Assembly: GCF_007830495.1 (NCBI RefSeq)
Contig: NZ_VLKW01000004.1
Span: 62,001-126,000 of the forward strand
Direction of reading: 5' to 3'
Length of the DNA: 64,000 nucleotides
DNA from: Pseudoduganella flava
Lineage (GTDB): Bacteria > Pseudomonadota > Gammaproteobacteria > Burkholderiales > Burkholderiaceae_D
A model generated the notes under the pieces. It was not told where the DNA came from, ran no database searches, and worked only from the letters and a program-made list of their open reading frames with translations. Of the stretch, positions 43,225 through 52,782 are shown piece after piece (position 1 is the stretch's first letter; every line of letters begins with the position of its first letter). The translations under genes and the position numbers were made by a program.

Positions 43225-44153
43225 ATTTCCAGCAGCTGCGTTCCATCCGCGAGGCCGCCCGCCGCAACTACAACCTGACGGAAGTGGCCAATGCGTTGTT
43301 CACGTCGCAGCCGGGTGTGAGCCGGCAGATCCGCGAACTCGAGGACGAACTGGGCGTCGTCATCTTCGAGCGCAACGGCAAGCGGCTGACGGGCCTGACG
43401 GAACCCGGCAAGGGCATCCTGAAGATCATCGACCGCCTGTTGATCGAGGCTGAGAACCTGCAGCACGCCAGCATGGAATACAAGGGCCAGAGCAGCGGCA
43501 CGCTGACGATCGCGGCGACGCACACGCAAGCGCGCTACGCGCTGCCGCGCGCGGTGCAGACGTTCCGCGCTGCGTTCCCGGACGTGCGGATCGCCCTGCA
43601 GCAAAGCGCGCCGGACCACATCGCCGAGTGGGTCCTGTCCGGCAAGGCCGACATCGGCATCGCCACCGAAGGCCTGTCGCAATTCCCGGACCTCGTGTCG
43701 TTCCCGTGCTATCGCTGGAGCCACCTGATCGTCGTACCGGACGGCCACCCGCTGCTGGCGCGCACGCCGGTGCGGCTGGAAGACCTGGCCGAATTCCCGC
43801 TGATTACCTACGACGTGGGCTTCACGGGCCGCGGCCATATCGACGACGCGTTCGACAAGGCGGGCGTGCGGCCGGACATCGTGCTGACCGCGATGGACTC
43901 GGACGTGATCAAGCAGTACGTGACGTTGGGCCTGGGCGTCGGCCTCGTCGCCTCGATGGCGTTCGACCATGGCCGCGACAGGGGCTTGCGGGCGATCGAA
44001 GCTTCGCACCTGTTCGCCGCGAACACGACGCGGCTGGCGGTGCGGCGCGGCGCCTACCTGCGGCAGTATGCGTATGAATTCATCGCGCAGTTCGCGCCGG
44101 AGTTGAAGCGTGGCGATATCGAACAGGCGCTGCTCGGGAGCGAGGCGGCGTAA
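43221..44153 (+). CDS. cysB: LysR-type regulator CysB
   Basis: 310 residues. The helix-turn-helix [44 protein letters not shown] is the CysB-type start. The effector domain is marked by [16 protein letters not shown] and the conserved [13 protein letters not shown]. CysB activates sulfur assimilation genes when O-acetylserine (or N-acetylserine) accumulates and represses them on sulfide. Its gene is translationally coupled to cysA, so the transporter operon contains its own activator. Confidence 0.94.
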   Translation: MNFQQLRSIREAARRNYNLTEVANALFTSQPGVSRQIRELEDELGVVIFERNGKRLTGLTEPGKGILKIIDRLLIEAENLQHASMEYKGQSSGTLTIAATHTQARYALPRAVQTFRAAFPDVRIALQQSAPDHIAEWVLSGKADIGIATEGLSQFPDLVSFPCYRWSHLIVVPDGHPLLARTPVRLEDLAEFPLITYDVGFTGRGHIDDAFDKAGVRPDIVLTAMDSDVIKQYVTLGLGVGLVASMAFDHGRDRGLRAIEASHLFAANTTRLAVRRGAYLRQYAYEFIAQFAPELKRGDIEQALLGSEAA

Positions 44154-44172
44154 GATTCCTGGTACAGGGTTG

Positions 44173-44199
44173 ATCCCGGCTGCGGCCGGGATTTTTTTT
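44173..44199 (+). terminator. Intrinsic terminator of the cysTWA-cysB operon
   Basis: ATCCCGGC-TGCG-GCCGGGAT followed by an 8-base T-run. Confidence 0.93.
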
Positions 44200-44258
44200 G
44201 CCTGCCACGCCGAGCGAATGGGGCCGGCGTACAATCGCGATCTTTCCGAGGAGTCCAC

Positions 44259-44525
44259 ATGTCCGAGTTCGACAATCCCCACCGCGGCGCGTTCGTCTGC
44301 CCGCACGTGTTCCACGCCGAGCGCCCGATCCTGCTGGTGGTGCATGAGGGCGGCGACTGGCAATTCCTGTGCGGCGGCACGGATCATTCGGATGGTCGGC
44401 TGGTCGGCATCGGCCACCTGATCGAGCGCGATGCAACGCTGCGCGAAGTGGAGGACCTGGCCGAGGGCGAACAGGCAGAACGCGAGCGGGTGGGCGCGCC
44501 TTGGCTGCGTGGTCCTGTGGAGTAG
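44259..44525 (+). CDS. Small unknown soluble protein
   Basis: 88 residues starting at an ATG behind GAGGAG. Sequence MSEFDNPHRGAFVCPHVF onward; it contains HEGGDWQFLCGG and a C-terminal acidic helix. Cys and His pairs (VCPHVFH, FLCGG) could bind a metal, but I recognise no family. No signal peptide. It stands alone after the cys operon. Confidence 0.75.
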   Translation: MSEFDNPHRGAFVCPHVFHAERPILLVVHEGGDWQFLCGGTDHSDGRLVGIGHLIERDATLREVEDLAEGEQAERERVGAPWLRGPVE

Positions 44526-44551
44526 TGCGCGTTTGAACACGGGCTGAAAAC

Positions 44552-44625
44552 CGGGGTCAGTCCCCTCGCGCCGCCGGCGACGGAGCTCCCGGCTGGCACT
44601 TACCGGGGACAGACCCCAGTAGCGC
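44552..44625. repeat. GGGGTCAG-family repeat, short copy
   Basis: CCGGGGTCAGTCCCC on the left and GGGGACAGACCCC on the right frame a GC-rich core. Related to the longer copies at 30869-30986 and 47206-47341. Confidence 0.55.
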
Positions 44626-44648
44626 GACCGCCGTTTGCGACATCTCGC

Positions 44649-44679
44649 AAAAAAAATCCCGCTGCGGGCAGCGGGATTT
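44649..44679 (-). terminator. Intrinsic terminator of the TonB-dependent receptor gene
   Basis: AAATCCCGCTGC / GCAGCGGGATTT with a two-base loop; on the minus strand followed by an A-free T-run (TTTTTTTT). Confidence 0.9.
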
Positions 44680-44701
44680 CGCGCGATGGCAGCGGCGAGT
44701 C

Positions 44702-47077
44702 TTACCAGCTGTAGCCCACCTTCGCGTAGTAATACCGTCCATTGAAGCCTGCCGGCGAGAAGTTCGAGTACGGGTAGATGCCGTTCGTGTTCAGGTTGCC
44801 GTTCGACGTCGTCTTGTCCGGGTAGCTGTCCGTCAGGTTGTCGATGCCGACCGTGGCGCGCCAGTTCTTCGCGAAGCGCACCGTGCCCGATACGTCCAGT
44901 ACCCACTGGCGGCCGTATTCCTGGTCCAGCGCCGCGTTGTTCTGCGGGACGGTGAACTTGCCGTACTGCGTCGCCAGTGCACGGGCGCTCCACACGCTGG
45001 CCGTGTAGTCGACACCGAAGCTGAGCTTGTCCTTCGGCGAACCGACCGTGTTGCGCAGCACCGTCTGGCGGTCGATCAGCAGCAGGTTGTTGGCGGTCAG
45101 GATCGCCGGGTTCGCGGCCACGTTCTCGACGTTCGTCTTGTTGTGGTTGAACGCGGCCGTGAAGTCCACGCGATCGCGGTTCGCCAGGTTCCAGCGATAC
45201 GTGCTGACGACATCCACGCCCGTCGTCTTCGTGTCGATCGCGTTCGTGAAGTAGCGGCCCGCGCCGACCTGGATGCCTTGCGTGGCCAGCGTGTTACGCA
45301 GGTTCTGCGGCAGGGTCATGTTGGCCGACAGCGCGATGCGGTCGTCGACGAAGATGCGGTACACGTCCACCGTCGTGTTGAAGTTGCGGCTCGGTGCCAG
45401 CTGCAGGCCGATGCTGAAGTTGCGCGCCTTCTCCGCCTTCAGCGGCGTCGCGCCCAGCGCCTGCGCCGCGGTGCTGCCGACGGCGAACGTGCCCGTCTCG
45501 ATCGGCGTGTTGACGCCGTTGACGACGGCGAAGTTCGTCGTCGTGATCGTGTAGAACTGCTGCGCCAGCGACGGCGCGCGGAAGCCGGACGACGCGGTGC
45601 CGCGCAGCGACACCTTGTCGTTGAACGCATAGCGTGCGGAAGCCTTGGCCGACGTCGTGCTGCCGAAGTCGGTGTAGTGCTCGTAGCGTGCGGCGAGCGC
45701 GCCGGACAGCTTTGGCGTCACCTGCGCTTCCAGGTTCACGTAGGCGGACTGGTTGCTGCGGCTGTTCTTGCCGGCGTTGGCCGGACGGAAGCCGGAGAAG
45801 CCCTGGGCGCCGCTGCCGCTGTACGAGGCTTCGTCACCGGCCTCGATCTCGTAGGCCTCGTGGCCCACTTCGACGCCGGTGGCCACCGTCAGCGGGCCGG
45901 CGAATGCGGCCACCGGAATCTCGCGTGCCAGGTCGAAGTTCGCCACCGACTGCGTATTGGTCAGCTTCCCGAGATGGAAGTGGGTGGGGCTTTGCGCGCC
46001 GAGCGTCTGGTTGACGGTGTTGTCGATGTCGAGCCAGAAGCTGTTGCGGCCCCAGTCGAGGCTTGCGTCCCAGCGCCAGCCGCCAATGTCGCCGCGCACG
46101 CCGGCCACGATCGACGAATCGGTGGACGTGCTGTTCTGCAGCGGCAGGAAGCCGTTCGGGAACAGTGGAGTGCGCTGCACGCCGCCGTTCAGCGCCGTAC
46201 GCCACGTCGCCGCGGCTTCCGTGTCGCGCACACCGTACTGGCCGAACGCGTAGACGTCGGTGTTCTCGCCGATCTGGTACTGCGCATTGAACAGCACGTT
46301 GCGGGGCTGCGTATCCGAGTCGCCGTAGCGCTGCGTGACCTGGCCGTACAGCGGCTCGGCCGGGTTGCGCGCATCGGCGCCGGCCCGGTTCGTCGGGTTG
46401 CGGTCGGCCGCTTCCGCCGCCAGGCGCAGCCAGCCCTTGTCGCCCAGCGCGAAGCCGCCGGACGCCTTGACCGTGACCTGCTCGCCATCGCCTTCGTGGT
46501 ACTGGCCGTAGCCCACTTCCACGTCGCCGCCGTTCGGGCCCTTCTTCAGGATGATGTTGACGACGCCGGCGATCGCATCGGAGCCGTATTGGGCCGACGC
46601 GCCGTCGCGCAGCACTTCGATGTGATCGATCGCCGCCAGCGGGATCGCGTTCAGGTCGACGGGCGCCGAACCGCGGCCCGCCGTGCCGTTGACGTTGACG
46701 ACTGCCGATGCATGGCGGCGTTTGCCGTTCACCAGCACGAGCGTCTGGTCCGGCGCCAGGCCGCGCAGCTGCGCGGGGCGTACGGCGTCGGATGCGTCGG
46801 CCCCGGAAGGGCGCGGGAAGTTCATCGACGGCAGCAGGCGCGCCAGCACGGTGGCCAGCTCGGTCGACCCGGTGGCCTGCAGCTCTTTCGCGCCGATGAT
46901 GTCGATCGGCGATTCGGAATCGGCCGTGCGGCGGTTCTTCGCGTATGTGCCGGTCACGACGACCTGCTGCAGTTCTTCAGTGGGAACTTGCTGCTGCGCG
47001 CCTGCCGGGGCGGCTGCCGCGGCAAGCAGGGAAAGGACGAGGAAGGACTTGTGGGAATGCGTGTAGCGTGTGCTCAT
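44702..47077 (-). CDS. TonB-dependent outer-membrane receptor
   Basis: 791 residues with a signal peptide (residues 1-27, ending APAGAQ). The TonB-box-like region ELQQVVVTGTYAKNRR is followed by the plug domain (IGAKELQATGSTELATVLARLLPSMNFP..., DGASAQYGSDAIAGVVNIILKK) and a 22-strand barrel with alternating aromatic patterns, ending in the outer-membrane signature YYYAKVGYSW (terminal Trp). It imports a bulky ligand, whose identity is not readable here; a xylan/chitin-type or siderophore ligand is possible. The 5' region holds three palindromes. Confidence 0.94.
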   Translation of the reverse strand: MSTRYTHSHKSFLVLSLLAAAAAPAGAQQQVPTEELQQVVVTGTYAKNRRTADSESPIDIIGAKELQATGSTELATVLARLLPSMNFPRPSGADASDAVRPAQLRGLAPDQTLVLVNGKRRHASAVVNVNGTAGRGSAPVDLNAIPLAAIDHIEVLRDGASAQYGSDAIAGVVNIILKKGPNGGDVEVGYGQYHEGDGEQVTVKASGGFALGDKGWLRLAAEAADRNPTNRAGADARNPAEPLYGQVTQRYGDSDTQPRNVLFNAQYQIGENTDVYAFGQYGVRDTEAAATWRTALNGGVQRTPLFPNGFLPLQNSTSTDSSIVAGVRGDIGGWRWDASLDWGRNSFWLDIDNTVNQTLGAQSPTHFHLGKLTNTQSVANFDLAREIPVAAFAGPLTVATGVEVGHEAYEIEAGDEASYSGSGAQGFSGFRPANAGKNSRSNQSAYVNLEAQVTPKLSGALAARYEHYTDFGSTTSAKASARYAFNDKVSLRGTASSGFRAPSLAQQFYTITTTNFAVVNGVNTPIETGTFAVGSTAAQALGATPLKAEKARNFSIGLQLAPSRNFNTTVDVYRIFVDDRIALSANMTLPQNLRNTLATQGIQVGAGRYFTNAIDTKTTGVDVVSTYRWNLANRDRVDFTAAFNHNKTNVENVAANPAILTANNLLLIDRQTVLRNTVGSPKDKLSFGVDYTASVWSARALATQYGKFTVPQNNAALDQEYGRQWVLDVSGTVRFAKNWRATVGIDNLTDSYPDKTTSNGNLNTNGIYPYSNFSPAGFNGRYYYAKVGYSW

Positions 47078-47112
47078 CGGTGTTCTTGCAAGGTGATAGA
47101 GCCCGCAATGTT

Positions 47113-47179
47113 AATCGTTCGTCCTCATGAGACGAACGATTGATAAGCGCTTTGCTTATGCTTTCAAAGCATATGCTTT
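47113..47179. promoter_or_regulatory. Cluster of palindromes upstream of the TonB-dependent receptor
   Basis: Four symmetrical elements in 67 bases: 11-bp arms AATCGTTCGTC / GACGAACGATT (47113-47141), ATAAGC / GCTTAT (47143-47159), ATGCTTT-C-AAAGCAT (47158-47172) and AAAGCATATGCTTT (47166-47179). They are candidate operators or leader hairpins. Confidence 0.6.
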
Positions 47180-47205
47180 TGTCTCCTGCCGCGGACGGGG
47201 CAATC

Positions 47206-47341
47206 AAACCCCAATGCAAACCCCAGGGTCAGACCCGGCGGGGCGGAGCAGGGGTTTCGTGGAGCATGCTCCACGCCTGCGTAGCGGTGCCTGCCTGCAG
47301 GCAGGCACTCCTCCCTGACCCCGGCCTTTGCCGTTGGGGTT
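47206..47341. repeat. Long intergenic inverted repeat (GGGGTCAG family, copy B)
   Basis: AACCCCA...GGGTCAG on the left and CTGACCCC...GTTGGGGTT on the right, with internal hairpins (GGAGCATGCTCC, GCCTGCCTGCAGGCAGGC). Both this copy and copy A end in a T/G-rich GGGTTTAACA or GGGGTTAACA tail. Confidence 0.65.
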
Positions 47342-47371
47342 AACAGCGTCTGCGGCCCGCTAACGGAGCCA

Positions 47372-48418
47372 TCACTGCCCCGGATTCGGCAAGCTCGCAT
47401 GAATCGCGTCGATCTCTTCGAGCACGTGCCGCGGCAGCTTCACCGTGTACGCGTCGATGTTTTCCCGCAGCTGTGCCAGCGTCGTCGCGCCGATGATCGT
47501 CGAGGCGACGAACCAGCGCGAGTAGCACCAGGCCAGCGCCATCTGCGCGGGCGTCATGCCGTTGTCGCGCGCCAGCTTGGCATACCGGGCGACGGCGGCC
47601 AGCACGCCGGGGCGCAGGTAGCGCGGGCTCCACGTCGGCGGGTAGATCGTCAGGCGGCCATGCGCCTGCGGATCGTCCAGGTACTTCGCCGTCAGCTGGC
47701 CGAAGGCGAGGGGGCTGTAGGCGAGCAGGCTGACGTCTTCGCGCATGCACGTCTCGTCCAGGAAGCTCGTCTCGTAATGGCGCGCCGTCAGGTTGTACAG
47801 GTTCTGGATCGTCGCGATGCGCGGCAACCCCTTCATCTCGGCCTGCTTGACGAATTCGCAGACGCCCCACGACGATTCGTTGGACACGCCGATGTGGCGG
47901 ATCTTGCCTTCGTCGACCAGCTTGCCCAGCGCGGCCAGCGTGTCCTCGATCGCCACCGATGCCCGCTCCTTGGCCGGGTCGAACGCCTGCGCGCCGAAGA
48001 TCGGCACGTTGCGGCTTGGCCAGTGCAGCTGGTACAGGTCGATGTAGTCCGTCTGCAGCCGCGCGAGGCTCGTCTCGACTGCCGCGCGCAGGTTCTTCTC
48101 GTCGAAGTCCTGCGCACCGCCGCGGATCCAGTGGATGTTCGGGTTCGGCCCGGCAGCCTTCGTCGCCAGCACGACGTCGGCGCGCCGGCCCGTCTTCTTC
48201 AGCCACGTGCCGATGTAGCGTTCGGTGGAGCCCTGCGTCTCCGGGCTCGGCATGACCGGATACATCTCGGCCGTGTCGATGAAGTTGATGCCCCGCTCCA
48301 GCGCGTAATCGAGCTGGCTGTGCGCATCGCTTTCGCTGTTCTGCCGGCCCCACGTCATCGTGCCCAGGCAGATGCGCGTGACGTCGACGTCGGTGCGGCC
48401 CAGTTTGATCTTGTCCAT
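47372..48418 (-). CDS. Aldo/keto reductase (Tas-like)
   Basis: 348 residues. The AKR barrel is seen in GTMTWGRQNSESDAHSQLDYALERGINFIDTAEMYP with the catalytic Asp and Tyr, Lys in VLATKAAGP, and IDLYQLHWPSR holding the His. NADP-binding residues are in IGATTLAQLRENIDA. The long form (over 340 residues) with GPNPNIHWIRGG matches the Tas/YghZ-like subgroup. Substrates are usually unknown aldehydes. The pyrD stop lies ten bases upstream, suggesting an operon. Confidence 0.93.
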   Translation of the reverse strand: MDKIKLGRTDVDVTRICLGTMTWGRQNSESDAHSQLDYALERGINFIDTAEMYPVMPSPETQGSTERYIGTWLKKTGRRADVVLATKAAGPNPNIHWIRGGAQDFDEKNLRAAVETSLARLQTDYIDLYQLHWPSRNVPIFGAQAFDPAKERASVAIEDTLAALGKLVDEGKIRHIGVSNESSWGVCEFVKQAEMKGLPRIATIQNLYNLTARHYETSFLDETCMREDVSLLAYSPLAFGQLTAKYLDDPQAHGRLTIYPPTWSPRYLRPGVLAAVARYAKLARDNGMTPAQMALAWCYSRWFVASTIIGATTLAQLRENIDAYTVKLPRHVLEEIDAIHASLPNPGQ

Positions 48419-48428
48419 GGCCGCTCCT

Positions 48429-49469
48429 TCAGCCGCGCAGCGCGTCCGCGCAGTCGCGCACCAGTGCCGGGCCCGCGTAGATCAAGCCGCTGTACAGCTG
48501 CACCAGCTGCGCGCCGGCGTCGATCTTCGCCTTCGCGTCCGGGCCGCGCATGATGCCGCCGACGCCGATGATCGGCAGCGCATCGCCCAGCTCCGCCTTC
48601 AGCAGGCGGATCACGCGGTTCGACGGTTCGAACACGGGAGCACCGGACAGGCCGCCCGCCTCGGCGCCGTGCTGCATGCCTTCGACGGCGGTGCGCGACA
48701 GCGTCGTGTTGGTGGCGATCACGGCATCGATGCGGTGGCGCACCAGCGCGTCGGCGATGTTCTTGACCTGGTCTTCATCCATGTCCGGCGCGATCTTCAG
48801 GGCCAGCGGCACGTAGCGCTTGTGCTGGTCCGCCAGGCGCTGCTGCGCATCCTTCAGCTGCGCCAGCAAGCCGTCCAGTTCCGAGCCGCCCTGCAGCTGG
48901 CGCAAGTTCTTCGTGTTCGGCGACGAGATATTCACCGTCACGTAGCTCGCGTACGGATAGACCTTCTGCAGGCAGTGCAGGTAGTCGTCGGCCGCGCGTT
49001 CGATCGGCGTATCCGCGTTCTTGCCGATGTTCAGGCCCAGCACACCTTCCTTCTTCTGGTAGAAGCGCGACGACTGCACGTTCGCGACAAACGCGTCAAC
49101 GCCGCCGTTGTTGAAGCCCATCCGGTTGATGATGCCGTGCGCCGCCGGCAGACGGAACATGCGCGGCTTCGGGTTGCCCGGCTGGGCGCGCGGCGTCACG
49201 GTGCCCACTTCGATGGAGCCGAAGCCCAGGTCCGCCAGCGCGTCGATGTAGGCGCCGTCCTTGTCCAGCCCCGCGGCCAGGCCGACAGGATTCTTGAACA
49301 GCAGGCCCATCACGGTGCGCGGATCGGGCTTCGGCGCGCGTACGATCGCCCGCAGCAGGCCCAGCTTCGAGAGGCGTTTCAGGTTGTCGAGGGTGAAATG
49401 GTGCGCGGTTTCCGCGTCCATCGAGAACAGCGCCGGACGCGCGAGGGAATACAGGAATTTGTCGGACAT
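48429..49469 (-). CDS. pyrD: Dihydroorotate dehydrogenase (quinone)
   Basis: 346 residues of class 2 (membrane-associated, quinone-linked). The N-terminal amphipathic helix ([31 protein letters not shown]) is the membrane anchor of this class. FMN site: [13 protein letters not shown], the catalytic Ser region [17 protein letters not shown], and the C-terminal [32 protein letters not shown]. It catalyses the fourth step of pyrimidine synthesis. Confidence 0.97.
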   Translation of the reverse strand: MSDKFLYSLARPALFSMDAETAHHFTLDNLKRLSKLGLLRAIVRAPKPDPRTVMGLLFKNPVGLAAGLDKDGAYIDALADLGFGSIEVGTVTPRAQPGNPKPRMFRLPAAHGIINRMGFNNGGVDAFVANVQSSRFYQKKEGVLGLNIGKNADTPIERAADDYLHCLQKVYPYASYVTVNISSPNTKNLRQLQGGSELDGLLAQLKDAQQRLADQHKRYVPLALKIAPDMDEDQVKNIADALVRHRIDAVIATNTTLSRTAVEGMQHGAEAGGLSGAPVFEPSNRVIRLLKAELGDALPIIGVGGIMRGPDAKAKIDAGAQLVQLYSGLIYAGPALVRDCADALRG

Positions 49470-49513
49470 GAGAAGAAACGGCGGGTGAATTCGCCGCTAT
49501 TCTACCTTGCCGG

Positions 49514-50248
49514 TCAATCCATTCGAGCCATTACGGCCCAGACGCCCTTGCGCCGGGCTTCCAGCGGCTGGAACTTGATCTTGTAGCTCATCTTCGGGCT
49601 TTCCTCGATCCAGTAGCCCAGGTAGACGTAGGGCAGGCCCAGCTCGCGGGCCTGGGCGATCTGCCACATCACGTTGTAGGTGCCGAACGAGGCGCCCGGC
49701 ACGTCCGGGTCGAAGAACGTGTAGACGGACGACAGGCCGTCGGACAACACGTCGATGATCGACACCATGCGCAGCGTGCCGTCCGGCTCGCGGAACTCGA
49801 CGAGGCGCGTGTTGACGCGGCTTTGCAGCAGGAACTGCGCATACTGGTCGCGGCTGTCCTGGTCCATGCCGCCGCCGGCGTGCCGGGTGCTCTGGTAGCG
49901 CAGGTACAGCGCGTAGTGCTCGTCGGAGAAGGACAGCGTCGCGACGCCCGTGCGCAAGTTTTCATGGCGGGCCCAGGCGCGGCGCTGGCCCCGCGTGGGG
50001 GCGAACGCATCCGCGACAACGCGCACCGGGATGCATGCCTGGCAACCGTCGCAATACGGCCGGTACGTGAAGATGCCGCTGCGGCGGAAGCCGTTGCGCA
50101 CCAGTTCGGAATACACATCCGCGTTGATCAGGTGCGACGGCGTCGCGACCTGTGAGCGGGCCTGGCGCGTATCCAGGTAACTGCAGGGGTAGGGCGCAGT
50201 CGTGTAGAACTGGAGGGCGGCAAAGGGAAGGTCGTTCAGCTGCGTCAT
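49514..50248 (-). CDS. bpt: Aspartate/glutamate leucyltransferase (N-degron pathway)
   Basis: 244 residues from the ATG at 50248 ([25 protein letters not shown]). It transfers Leu to N-terminal Asp or Glu, feeding the ClpS/ClpAP N-degron pathway. Signatures: [25 protein letters not shown] with three conserved Cys, [22 protein letters not shown] C-terminus ([15 protein letters not shown]). The frame is open upstream of the ATG but lacks a binding site. Next to aat, the second N-degron transferase. Confidence 0.96.
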   Translation of the reverse strand: MTQLNDLPFAALQFYTTAPYPCSYLDTRQARSQVATPSHLINADVYSELVRNGFRRSGIFTYRPYCDGCQACIPVRVVADAFAPTRGQRRAWARHENLRTGVATLSFSDEHYALYLRYQSTRHAGGGMDQDSRDQYAQFLLQSRVNTRLVEFREPDGTLRMVSIIDVLSDGLSSVYTFFDPDVPGASFGTYNVMWQIAQARELGLPYVYLGYWIEESPKMSYKIKFQPLEARRKGVWAVMARMD

Positions 50249-50345
50249 GCAAAACCTGTCATCGGTTAGCGGTTGCACGGTGGTTGCTGACATCATAGCG
50301 CGTTCGCCACCCGCCATGTGTGCGTGGCGCCACTAAAGAAAAACG

Positions 50346-51074
50346 TCAGCTGCCTGCAACCACGGGCGGTATCGGCTGCCACTCGCGGATGCGGGGTTTC
50401 GCGATGGCCCGTTTCAGGTGCTCGAGAAAGGCGCCGCGGGGAATCGGACGGGCGCCCAGCGACGCCAGATGGCCCGTCTCCTGTTGGCAGTCGATCATCT
50501 GCACGCCGTGCAGTTTCAGGAAATGCACGAGATACGCCAGTGCCACCTTGGATGCGTCCGGCACGCGGGCAAACATCGATTCCCCGTAAAACATCTGGCC
50601 GATCGAGACGCCGTATGCGCCGCCCACCAGCTCGCCATCGAGCCACACTTCCGACGAATGCGCGAATCCCAGCTTGAACAGGCCCGTGTAGCCGCGGATG
50701 ATGTCTTCCGAGATCCACGTGCCGGGGCCGTCGCGGCGCGGCGCGGCGCAGGCGCGCATCACCCGCTCGAAGGCGCTGTCGAAGCGCACCTGCCAGTGTC
50801 CGTCCGTGCGGGCGCTTTTCTCGACCTTCTTCAACGTCTTTTTCAGGCTGGCGGAAATCTTGAACTCGTCCGTATGCAGCACCATGCGCGGGTCGGTGCT
50901 CCACCACAGGATCGGCTGTCCCTCGGAAAACCACGGAAAGATGCCGCGCTGGTAAGCGGCCAGCAAGCGCTCGGGGGACAGGTCGCCGCCCGCCGCCAGC
51001 AAGCCGGGGGCTTCGGTCGTGAGCGCTTCGGAAACGTCAGGGAAGGGCGTGTGCACGCCGAGCCAGGGAATCAT
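50346..51074 (-). CDS. aat: Leucyl/phenylalanyl-tRNA-protein transferase
   Basis: 242 residues. Aat adds Leu or Phe to N-terminal Lys/Arg and feeds the N-degron pathway. Signatures: [35 protein letters not shown], and [31 protein letters not shown] block ([18 protein letters not shown]). [31 protein letters not shown] ends the domain. Its ATG overlaps the Nudix stop by four bases. Confidence 0.97.
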   Translation of the reverse strand: MIPWLGVHTPFPDVSEALTTEAPGLLAAGGDLSPERLLAAYQRGIFPWFSEGQPILWWSTDPRMVLHTDEFKISASLKKTLKKVEKSARTDGHWQVRFDSAFERVMRACAAPRRDGPGTWISEDIIRGYTGLFKLGFAHSSEVWLDGELVGGAYGVSIGQMFYGESMFARVPDASKVALAYLVHFLKLHGVQMIDCQQETGHLASLGARPIPRGAFLEHLKRAIAKPRIREWQPIPPVVAGS

Positions 51075-51643
51075 GAGTCGACGCGCATCGGCCGGGTGAT
51101 GTCCTGCGTATGGAAGCCGTAACCGCCGCCAGCGCGCATGCGGGCGCGGTCGGCAAAAAAGAATTCGAGGGTCGTGCGGATCGTCGGGAAGGCAAGCTCG
51201 TCCCAGGGAATCTCCCTTTCGCGGAACATTTGCACGTCCAGGCTCTCCTCGCCCGGGGCAAAGTCCAGGTCGCGCAGCGTGGCCAGGTAAAACATGTGCA
51301 CCTGGTGGACGTGCGCCACGTTGAGCAGCGCGAACAGGTCGCCCAGCTCGATGTTGGCGCCGGCTTCCTCTTCCGTCTCGCGCCGGGCCGCATCAGCCGT
51401 CGTCTCATTGTTTTCCATGAAACCTGCCGGCAGCGTCCAGTAGCCGTAGCGTGGTTCGATCGCCCGCTTGCACAGCAGTACCTGCAGCTCGCCGTCGCAC
51501 TCCCACACGGGAATCGACCCGATCACCATCTTCGGGTTCTGGTAGTGGATGGTTTCGCAATGGACGCACACGTAGCGGGGACGGTTGTCCCCGGCGGGGA
51601 CCATCAGCTCGACCGGGTGGGCGCATTCGGAACAGAATTTCAT
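51071..51643 (-). CDS. Nudix hydrolase with zinc-ribbon N-terminus
   Basis: 190 residues. N-terminal Cys pairs (FCSECAHPV and YVCVHCETI) form a zinc ribbon. The Nudix box [23 protein letters not shown] fits the consensus G-x5-E-x7-R-E-x-x-E-E-x-G with its catalytic glutamates. Related proteins hydrolyse nucleoside diphosphate derivatives. It begins the transcript Nudix-aat-bpt on the minus strand. Confidence 0.92.
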   Translation of the reverse strand: MKFCSECAHPVELMVPAGDNRPRYVCVHCETIHYQNPKMVIGSIPVWECDGELQVLLCKRAIEPRYGYWTLPAGFMENNETTADAARRETEEEAGANIELGDLFALLNVAHVHQVHMFYLATLRDLDFAPGEESLDVQMFREREIPWDELAFPTIRTTLEFFFADRARMRAGGGYGFHTQDITRPMRVDS

Positions 51644-51763
51644 ACAGTGTCAAAGTCGTGATCGTGCGACTACTTTACACCGTTTGACGGGGCGCGCGGA
51701 ACTGGCGCCACGTTGCTGCTGACGCATTTATCGGCCCTATCGTGCGGAAAACGAGGATAAATA

Positions 51764-51792
51764 TTGCCTAATTGTGACAGGGGGCGTATAAT
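51764..51792 (+). promoter_or_regulatory. Sigma-70 promoter of the initiator tRNA gene
   Basis: TTGCCT, 17 bases, then TATAAT, ending 13 bases before the tRNA. GC-rich GGGGCG just before the -10. Confidence 0.75.
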
Positions 51793-51805
51793 TCATTTCA
51801 TCAGA

Positions 51806-51882
51806 CGCGGGGTGGAGCAGTCTGGCAGCTCGTCGGGCTCATAACCCGAAGGTCACAGGTTCAAATCCTGTCCCCGCAACCA
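51806..51882 (+). tRNA. Initiator tRNA-fMet (anticodon CAU)
   Basis: 77 bases including CCA at the 3' end. The CTCATAA anticodon loop is flanked by three G-C pairs (GGG/CCC) and the acceptor stem starts with an unpaired C1 against A72. These are the two hallmarks of initiator tRNA. The T loop GGTTCAAATCC is normal. Confidence 0.97.
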
Positions 51883-51891
51883 GAATTCCAG

Positions 51892-51927
51892 AAAACCGCC
51901 GGCGGCATTGCCCCGGCGGTTTTTTTA
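51892..51927 (+). terminator. Intrinsic terminator after tRNA-fMet
   Basis: ACCGCCGG / CCGGCGGT stem with a 10-base loop followed by a 7-base T-run. Confidence 0.92.
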
Positions 51928-52016
51928 TTGGCTCTCTGTTATTGCCTATGTATTTTATTGCCTGAGTCATTCGCAGCGCGGATATACTTGCATTTTCTTT
52001 TTGGCAAGTTACTCGC

Positions 52017-52658
52017 ATGATGAGAGTCGCTTCGCGTGGCCGAGCCATCGGCGTGATTGCCGCACTGCTGATCCACGCGATATTGTTGGCGGCGCTGCTA
52101 CGTCAGACAGTCGTGCTGCCGCTGGTGGCGCCCCGTGTCGGCGAGCTGGTTTTCATTCAACCGCCAGCGCCCAAGATAAAACCTGTTCCCGCCGAGCGTC
52201 CAACAGCGGTGTCCGCCGGGAAAACCGCTGTGCGCCCCGCGCCACCGGCGTCGCCTGCATTACCGCAACCGCGCGTTGCGGAACCGGTGATCGCGGCGCC
52301 TGCCGAAGACCCATTCAATACTCCGCAGAAATTCGACGTCGGCGCCCTCGTGAAACAGGCGGGGCAGGCCGATAAGGCGGCGCGCCCGGCAGGGGAAAAC
52401 CAGCAATATGGCCCCGTCACCGGTTCAATGCAGGCGATATTGAACCGGGCATTTACGGAAGCGAAACTGGCGGTGCCGCCGAAATGGTATGAGGCCGCGC
52501 GGATCGAGCTGTTCAGCGCGCCGAACGACCCCAAGAAGATTTACCAGATCACGACGGCATTCGGTACCTATTGCCTGTTTTATCCTGATCCACGCCAGAT
52601 CGACGGCCGTGCGCAAGGGTCGCAGCCGCGGGCGGGCAATTGCCCCGTCCCTTACTGA
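52017..52658 (+). CDS. Membrane-anchored proline-rich protein of unknown function
   Basis: 213 residues. A single N-terminal hydrophobic segment (residues 10-28, IGVIAALLIHAILLAALL) anchors it. A Pro/Ala-rich linker (about 45-100) resembles a TonB or CpoB spacer. The C-terminal globular part has PPKWYEAARIELFSAPNDPKKIYQITTAFGTYCLFYPDP and two Cys. The TonB C-terminal domain is absent, so it is not TonB. Location is probably periplasmic with an inner-membrane anchor. Function unknown. Confidence 0.75.
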   Translation: MMRVASRGRAIGVIAALLIHAILLAALLRQTVVLPLVAPRVGELVFIQPPAPKIKPVPAERPTAVSAGKTAVRPAPPASPALPQPRVAEPVIAAPAEDPFNTPQKFDVGALVKQAGQADKAARPAGENQQYGPVTGSMQAILNRAFTEAKLAVPPKWYEAARIELFSAPNDPKKIYQITTAFGTYCLFYPDPRQIDGRAQGSQPRAGNCPVPY

Positions 52659-52782
52659 TATCGGGAAGGCAGCCCGTCTTCTGATCGGTCCGGCAACGGA
52701 AATGCGCCCGCCGTGCCGATTGCTGGCGCGAACACGCCAGTAATCGGCATGAATCGGGCGCGCGGAACCGCAGTGCGTCGCG

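Noticed and set aside
45143..47143. Long plus-strand open frame opposite the TonB-dependent receptor
   Set aside because: No ribosome binding site or family motif; the receptor strand shows signal peptide, plug, barrel and terminal aromatic signature.
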